Of a stretch of 29,645 bases of DNA, positions 23,162 to 29,645 are shown one piece after another. A program made the position numbers and the translations under genes. The DNA comes from UCB3 sp964415605. GTDB taxonomy: Bacteria; Chloroflexota; Anaerolineae; Epilineales; Epilineaceae. Every line of letters starts with the position of its first letter. Positions within the stretch are counted from its first letter, which is position 1. The DNA lies in contig CAYQBA010000034.1 of NCBI GenBank assembly GCA_964415605.1, positions 1 to 29,645 of the forward strand. The letters run 5' to 3'. The notes under the pieces were generated by a model. The model was not told the DNA's origin, did no database searches, and worked only from the letters and a program-made list of their open reading frames with translations.

Positions 23162-23365
23162 ATGGGCAATCGGGCGCTTCGACGGACCATTCAGGCGCTC
23201 CGAATTCGGATCGAGGAGCATCTGGCCAAGATCGAGCGCGAGCAACGCAAACCGGACCCCGACCTCGGCCTGATCGCGCATTGGATGCGCGAGGTCGAGG
23301 CGTTCGCGGGGCGCACCCGTCGATTGGAAGATCGGCTCGAGCGACAGCGGCGTCGCGGGAGGTAG
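23162..23365 (+). CDS. Small basic coiled-coil protein of unknown function
   Basis: This 67-residue, strongly basic protein is rich in Arg, Glu and Leu (LRRTIQALRIRIEEHLAKIE and RRLEDRLERQRRRGR) and likely forms one or two long helices or a coiled coil. No family recognised. No ribosome-binding site is present, but a promoter places its ATG at the message start. The following gene starts four bases after its stop with a good GGGAGGT site, so they form a two-gene operon. A basic helical protein followed by an acidic one resembles a toxin-antitoxin or nucleic-acid-binding pair, an inference only. ATGs further upstream in frame lie in the repeat and were not chosen. Confidence 0.6.
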   Translation: MGNRALRRTIQALRIRIEEHLAKIEREQRKPDPDLGLIAHWMREVEAFAGRTRRLEDRLERQRRRGR

Positions 23366-23368
23366 GCG

Positions 23369-23647
23369 ATGACAGTGCTGGAAAAGGACGACTTGAAGGC
23401 AAGCCTCGAAGTGGCTGGAATCACCGAGCAGTTGGCGATGATCGCCATGCATGTCGACGAGATCGAAGCCGAAGGCGAGCGCGTGCTCGACCTCGTCATC
23501 GCCCTGCGCTCGGCCGGCCGCCACGCCGACCAGGTGCGCGCCCAGGACGCCCTGGTCGACCTCGCCGTGTCGCTCGAACACCTGTGTGATCATGCCGCGC
23601 ACCTCGTGCCCGCGCTGCAGCGACGCTTCGGGATAGGCGATGCCTGA
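23369..23647 (+). CDS. Small acidic helical protein of unknown function
   Basis: This 92-residue, acidic, Ala/Leu-rich protein (MTVLEKDDLKASLEVAGITE, VDEIEAEGERVLDLVIALRS, ALVDLAVSLEHLCDHAAHLV) is predicted all-helical. The ribosome-binding site GGGAGGT lies at 23357-23362, seven bases before the ATG. It is paired with the basic protein upstream. No family recognised. It contains HxDxxE and DHAAH elements but no clear catalytic signature. An overlapping frame starting at 23640 is mostly repeat and is not regarded as a gene. Confidence 0.6.
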   Translation: MTVLEKDDLKASLEVAGITEQLAMIAMHVDEIEAEGERVLDLVIALRSAGRHADQVRAQDALVDLAVSLEHLCDHAAHLVPALQRRFGIGDA

Positions 23648-23710
23648 GCCAAGTCGGCCGTCGTTCCGGGCCGATGCCGATCGCCACGCGCACGTCTCAC
23701 GACGCCCCGA

Positions 23711-23755
23711 CCCACGCCTCCCACGCCTCCCACGCCTCCCACGCCTCCCACGCCG
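23711..23755. repeat. 9-base tandem repeat (CCCACGCCT, five units)
   Basis: Four perfect units of CCCACGCCT and a fifth ending in G. The period of nine would encode a tripeptide (Leu-Pro-Arg) in one frame. No known gene contains it. Confidence 0.95.
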
Positions 23756-23818
23756 CCCGATCCCTCAACGCCGCGCGCTCCCTCACGGCGCCCGCACTCT
23801 CACCGCATACGCCGGCCG

Positions 23819-24076
23819 ATGCGCCACGTCGAGAAGAGCAGGCGTGAGCAGTTGGACGCGATCGACCGGCCGGTGCGACTGACATCATCGGTCCTCCCGG
23901 TTCGTGGCCCACTCTATATTGGCCATCTGTCCAGGAATTGGGGCAAGCTCACCCCAGACGCGATCCAGATGGCAGCGGCCTTGGTCTATGGCTGCGAGGC
24001 TTTCCGAACCAACGACCGTGACCTGCGTCGCGTCGATGAGCTCCGAGTGCTGCTGCTGGACGACTTGAAGCCCTGA
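23819..24076 (+). pseudogene. PIN-domain toxin remnant (C-terminal part)
   Basis: The last 45 codons read KLTPDAIQMAAALVYGCEAF then RTNDRDLRRVDELRVLLLDD, the canonical end of VapC-type PIN domains (TPDAIHxAxA, TNDxDL and a final strand). The conserved Asp of TPDA and Asp of TNDRDL are kept. The first catalytic Asp and the Glu are missing. The 35 or so residues in front are not PIN-like, and no antitoxin gene precedes it. An ATG exists at 23819, so a short product could be made, but it cannot be an active nuclease. Confidence 0.65.
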
Positions 24077-24132
24077 CGGCTGCTGCGACCGCTGACTCCG
24101 GGCTCACAGCGAGCCGGAGCCGTGCGCCAATG

Positions 24133-24301
24133 AAGACCCACCGCGGCCGACGGGCACTGGTGATGCCCGGGACGTTGGTCACCCACCTGCGCGCGCAAAG
24201 GTGCCCGCCAAGCCTGCTTGCCCCTGCTCGCCGGCGCTGAGTGGACGGAACACAATCTGGTGTTCACGACTCGGCATGGCGGACCAGATGGACCAAATGC
24301 G
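24133..24301 (+). pseudogene. Tyrosine recombinase (phage integrase) remnant, frameshifted
   Basis: In one frame KTHRGRRALVMPGTLVTHLRAQR resembles the beta-hairpin and following helix of phage-type tyrosine integrases (PKTxxSxRxLxLPxxLVxxLRxHR). After a stop near 24240 the neighbouring frame continues AEWTEHNLVFTTRHGGPDGPNA, matching the next integrase segment (WxxxxLVFTTxxGxPxxPxN). So the gene is frameshifted and lacks the catalytic RHRxxY residues. It lies 128 bases from half of a tRNA-Arg gene, the usual place for an integrase. Confidence 0.6.
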
Positions 24302-24428
24302 GTGGGGAAACAAGGATCAGGCCACCGGTGCGGGCTGAGTCGACGCTTGCTGCCAACCTTGCTGCCAGGGCACCGGTCATGAAGCCCGTCGGACGAGGCG
24401 GAGAGACCGTTCCAGGCGTAAATCAAGG

Positions 24429-24470
24429 CGCCCCCGGCAGGAATCGAACCTGCGACCAACGGATTAGAAG
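24429..24470 (-). tRNA. 3' half of a tRNA-Arg(UCU) gene (attachment-site remnant)
   Basis: On the minus strand: anticodon loop CTTCTAA (anticodon TCT), 3' anticodon strand TCCGT, variable loop TGGTC, T-arm GCAGG-TTCGATT-CCTGC, acceptor strand CGGGGGC and discriminator G. Sequence 5' of the anticodon loop does not fit a tRNA (the ACGGA partner strand and D-arm are absent). It therefore cannot be functional. Identity starting in the anticodon loop and running to the 3' end is what integration of a tyrosine-recombinase element into a tRNA gene leaves at the far end. Confidence 0.8.
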
Positions 24471-24477
24471 AACGGTA

Positions 24478-24511
24478 GGTGGACGTCCAAGGACCCCCTT
24501 GGACGTCCACC
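24478..24511. repeat. Perfect 15-base inverted repeat beside the att remnant
   Basis: GGTGGACGTCCAAGG, a four-base loop ACCC, then its exact reverse complement. Related GTCCAC words recur at about 24535-24542 and 24564-24572. Position next to the tRNA fragment suggests an integrase or excisionase binding site, or a terminator of the lost element. Confidence 0.7.
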
Positions 24512-24633
24512 GCGCCCAACTCCCCTCTGTAAATCGTCCACGGCGATCCACTGCATCCATTGCCGTCCACCTGGGCTGGCATCAGCGTTGGCATCAATTG
24601 GCATCAACAGCGCGGCCATCGGTGCCGGGCCAG

Positions 24634-24966
24634 CTACAAGAACTCAACGTGGTCGCGCATGTCCTCGTCAGCGAGTACGTCCACGATCAGCATGACGCCG
24701 CGGACCAGGTCCCCAATCGACATGCCCTGGGCGCCATAGATGATCCCGGCGTGTCGCACGCCAGATGCGTGCAGAGTCAGGTAGTCGTCGTCGTGGGTGA
24801 TGATGCAGCGCCCCTGGGCGGTGGCGAAGGCCAATTGCGCCTCGTCCGGTGCCGAGAGCATCCCAGCCTCGCCCGCGGTCAGGACATCAGCCCCACGCAT
24901 CCGAAGGCCGTGAGCGACCGCTGTAGGAACACATTCATCCAGGTACGGGCGAACGATTCCAGCCAC
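24634..24966 (-). CDS. DUF5615 PIN-like toxin
   Basis: This 110-residue DUF5615 family protein (Mut7-C/PIN-like) starts IVRPYLDECVPTAVAHGLRMRG with the conserved Asp/Glu pair. It then has DVLTAGEAGMLSAPDEAQLAFA and GRCIITHDDDYLTL, the family's THDxDF-type motif, and GIIYGAQGMSIGDLVRGV. By family knowledge it is the presumed RNase toxin of a DUF433/DUF5615 pair. Its start overlaps the end of the DUF433 gene by 32 bases, so translation is coupled. The gene appears complete. Confidence 0.85.
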   Translation of the reverse strand: MAGIVRPYLDECVPTAVAHGLRMRGADVLTAGEAGMLSAPDEAQLAFATAQGRCIITHDDDYLTLHASGVRHAGIIYGAQGMSIGDLVRGVMLIVDVLADEDMRDHVEFL

Positions 24967-25267
24967 GGAGCTTCTCCGGGAGCTTCGACGGGGTTGCTTG
25001 CCTCAACTGCTCCACGAACGCGGCACTGGCCTCGATCGACGCGTCGATCTCCTCGCGATGATCGAAGTAAAACGCCAGGGCGGCGTAGACCTCGGCCAGG
25101 GTGAGGTTGTAGTCCGCGGCGATCTCGTCGGCACTGCGGCCGAGCCGCTCGTGCCAGATGGCGATGTTCTGGACCGTGATGCGATGGCCGGCGATGCGCG
25201 GCTTGCCGCCGCAGACGCCGGGGGTGGTCTCGATGTGGCGGTCCAGGGTCGTCGCTTCGATCGTCAT
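24935..25267 (-). CDS. DUF433 antitoxin
   Basis: This 110-residue DUF433 protein has the signature IETTPGVCGGKPRIAGHRIT followed by VQNIAIWHERLGRSADEIAADYNLTLAEVYAALAFYFDHREEIDA, a winged-helix DNA-binding family found as the antitoxin partner of DUF5615 toxins. The ATG at 25267 has a perfect AGGAGG ribosome-binding site. A TATACT -10-like element lies at 25313-25308 on the minus strand, next to the inverted repeat GGCGC-TT-GCGCC (25314-25325), a possible autoregulatory operator. It is transcribed divergently from the helicase gene. Confidence 0.87.
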   Translation of the reverse strand: MTIEATTLDRHIETTPGVCGGKPRIAGHRITVQNIAIWHERLGRSADEIAADYNLTLAEVYAALAFYFDHREEIDASIEASAAFVEQLRQATPSKLPEKLRGWNRSPVPG

Positions 25268-25313
25268 GGTCGCCTCCTGGTTCAGTGTCGGTGGCCCGAC
25301 TGGGGCAAGTATA

Positions 25314-25325
25314 GGCGCTTGCGCC
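25314..25325. promoter_or_regulatory. Possible operator of the DUF433/DUF5615 module
   Basis: GGCGC-TT-GCGCC inverted repeat directly abutting the TATACT -10-like hexamer of the antitoxin gene. The position fits self-repression by the DUF433 protein. Arms are short, so confidence is low. Confidence 0.3.
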
Positions 25326-25388
25326 GTAATCTAGCGCGCTCAAAGGGCGCCTCCCGATGCTCGCCCCGCACCCTGCGCCGCCCCTCCC

Positions 25389-25417
25389 TTGCGCATGGAT
25401 CAGGCGGGCGATATACT
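25389..25417 (+). promoter_or_regulatory. Promoter of the helicase/methylase operon
   Basis: TTGCGC (25389-25394), 17 bases, TATACT (25412-25417), about 70 bases before the helicase ATG. The -35 is identical to that of the second glucosylglycerate promoter. GAGAGGAG at 25447-25454 lies in the leader, but too far from the ATG to be its ribosome-binding site. Confidence 0.6.
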
Positions 25418-25487
25418 CGGCGGCACGTGCGCGCCGCCAGCGATTCCGAGAGGAGCGCCGGCGCTTCCGACATCGACGACCCCGCCC

Positions 25488-29090
<3,603 letters not shown>

Positions 29091-29134
29091 TTCATTCCGC
29101 AAGCCGAATTGACCGATCGAGAGCTGCAGCCATC

Positions 29135-29645
29135 ATGCCCTACGCCAAGAAGCTGATCGAAGTCGCCCTGCCGCTCGACGCGATCAACGTCGCCTCGGCG
29201 CTTGAGAAACAGCCATTTACTCGCAGGCATCCTCGCTCGATCCACATCTGGTGGGCGCGGCGGCCACTGGCGGCGGCGCGGGCGGTGATCTTCGCGCAGA
29301 TGGTCGACGATCCCTCGGCGCACCCGGACCTGTTCCCGACGGAGAGGGCGCAGGAGAAGGAGCGCCAGCGGCTGTTCCGGATCATCGAGCAGCTCGTGAA
29401 GTGGGAGAACACGACCAACGAGAGAGTGCTGCAGGCCGCCCGCGACGAGATTTGGCAGAGCTGGCGCCGGACCTGCGCCGAGCACGCCGACCACCCGCGC
29501 GCCCGCGAGCTGTTCGACCGCCACAAGCTGCCCGCCTTCCACGACCCCTTCGCCGGCGGCGGCTCGCTGCCGCTTGAGGCGCAGCGCCTGGGCCTGGAGG
29601 CCTACGCCAGCGACCTGAACCCGGTGGCGGTGCTGATCAACAAGG
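29135..29645 (+). CDS. DUF1156 DNA adenine methyltransferase, N-terminal part (cut by window end)
   Basis: 170 codons are visible. The opening KKLIEVALPLDAINVASALEK and RRHPRSIHIWWARRPLAAAR is the DUF1156 signature (LIExxLPxxxIxxxSxxEK and HPxxLHxWWARRPL). Near residue 140 comes FHDPFAGGGSLPLEAQRLGL and SDLNPVAVLINK, the SAM-binding motif I of the methylase. The catalytic motif (NPPY or DPPY) lies beyond the window. Full proteins are about 900-1000 residues. They modify host DNA so that the defence system spares it. Methylases of this type accompany SNF2/DUF3883 helicases in type 3 BREX (PglXI) and similar loci. The gene after this one would decide which system it is. Confidence 0.88.
   Translation, partial: MPYAKKLIEVALPLDAINVASALEKQPFTRRHPRSIHIWWARRPLAAARAVIFAQMVDDPSAHPDLFPTERAQEKERQRLFRIIEQLVKWENTTNERVLQAARDEIWQSWRRTCAEHADHPRARELFDRHKLPAFHDPFAGGGSLPLEAQRLGLEAYASDLNPVAVLINK

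Noticed and set aside
23711..23755. Possible CRISPR array
   Set aside because: Nine-base head-to-tail units with no spacers and no cas genes in the window.
23640..23882. ORF overlapping the acidic small protein and spanning the 9-base repeat
   Set aside because: Mostly Arg/Pro repeat translation without a ribosome-binding site or conserved motif.

Overview
This window comes from a very GC-rich bacterial chromosome, judged by eye at about 70% G+C outside one AT-richer island. The gene families (a linked folate operon, DUF2723 membrane proteins, an IS1634-type transposase fragment, Thr/Pro-rich TPTPTP tails, a glucosylglycerate cluster, dense toxin-antitoxin and defence genes) would fit a Chloroflexota lineage such as the Thermomicrobia. 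That placement is an inference from gene content and is uncertain. Recognisable promoters look like ordinary sigma70-type elements with a -35 close to TTGC(G/C)C and a 17-base spacer.

Layout. (1) 1-3135, plus strand: folate/pterin genes, namely the folC 3' end, folE, a pteridine-reductase-like SDR, folB and folK, with a palindromic MITE-like element between the SDR and folB. (2) 3136-3566: a gene-free stretch with a strong hairpin and mutually exclusive pairing segments. (3) 3567-6440, minus strand: a DUF2723 membrane protein, the C-terminal stub of a PglZ-family phosphatase and the stub of an HTH transposase-like gene. (4) About 6500-8600: an AT-richer island with a membrane-anchored Thr/Pro-rich protein, a Cys-containing secreted-type protein, and unassigned sequence. 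(5) 8592-10467, minus strand: a two-gene unit of a methyltransferase-like protein and a NERD-nuclease protein whose kinase-like part is truncated. (6) 10571-20950: a glucosylglycerate island. It holds a GT4 glycosyltransferase, a fusion of universal-stress-protein-like sequence to glucosyl-3-phosphoglycerate synthase, a convergent DUF389 membrane protein, and a tightly overlapping chain of leader ORF, histidine phosphatase, GH13 phosphorylase, GH63 hydrolase and ClC channel. (7) 20950-25267: mosaic, decayed accessory DNA with a SnoaL-like gene, an IS1634 fragment, a MazE/VapC-type pair, a second copy of a 339-base repeat that includes the PglZ tail, a small-protein pair, a PIN-toxin fragment, an integrase fragment next to half of a tRNA-Arg gene, and a DUF433/DUF5615 toxin-antitoxin pair. 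(8) 25488-end: a large SNF2-type helicase with C-terminal DUF3883, followed by a DUF1156 DNA methyltransferase cut by the window edge. This is the start of a BREX-3-like or class 1 DISARM-like defence locus.

How the genes fit together. Region 6 can make glucosyl-3-phosphoglycerate (GpgS), dephosphorylate it to the compatible solute glucosylglycerate (histidine phosphatase), and break that solute down by two alternative routes (phosphorolysis and hydrolysis). It also encodes ion transport (ClC, DUF389), so it reads as an osmotic or thermal stress island. Its two transcription units carry near-identical promoters. Regions 3, 5, 7 and 8 share a defence theme: a PglZ tail present twice, a truncated NERD-kinase protein resembling PglW, toxin-antitoxin pairs and the helicase/methylase locus, separated by recombination scars.
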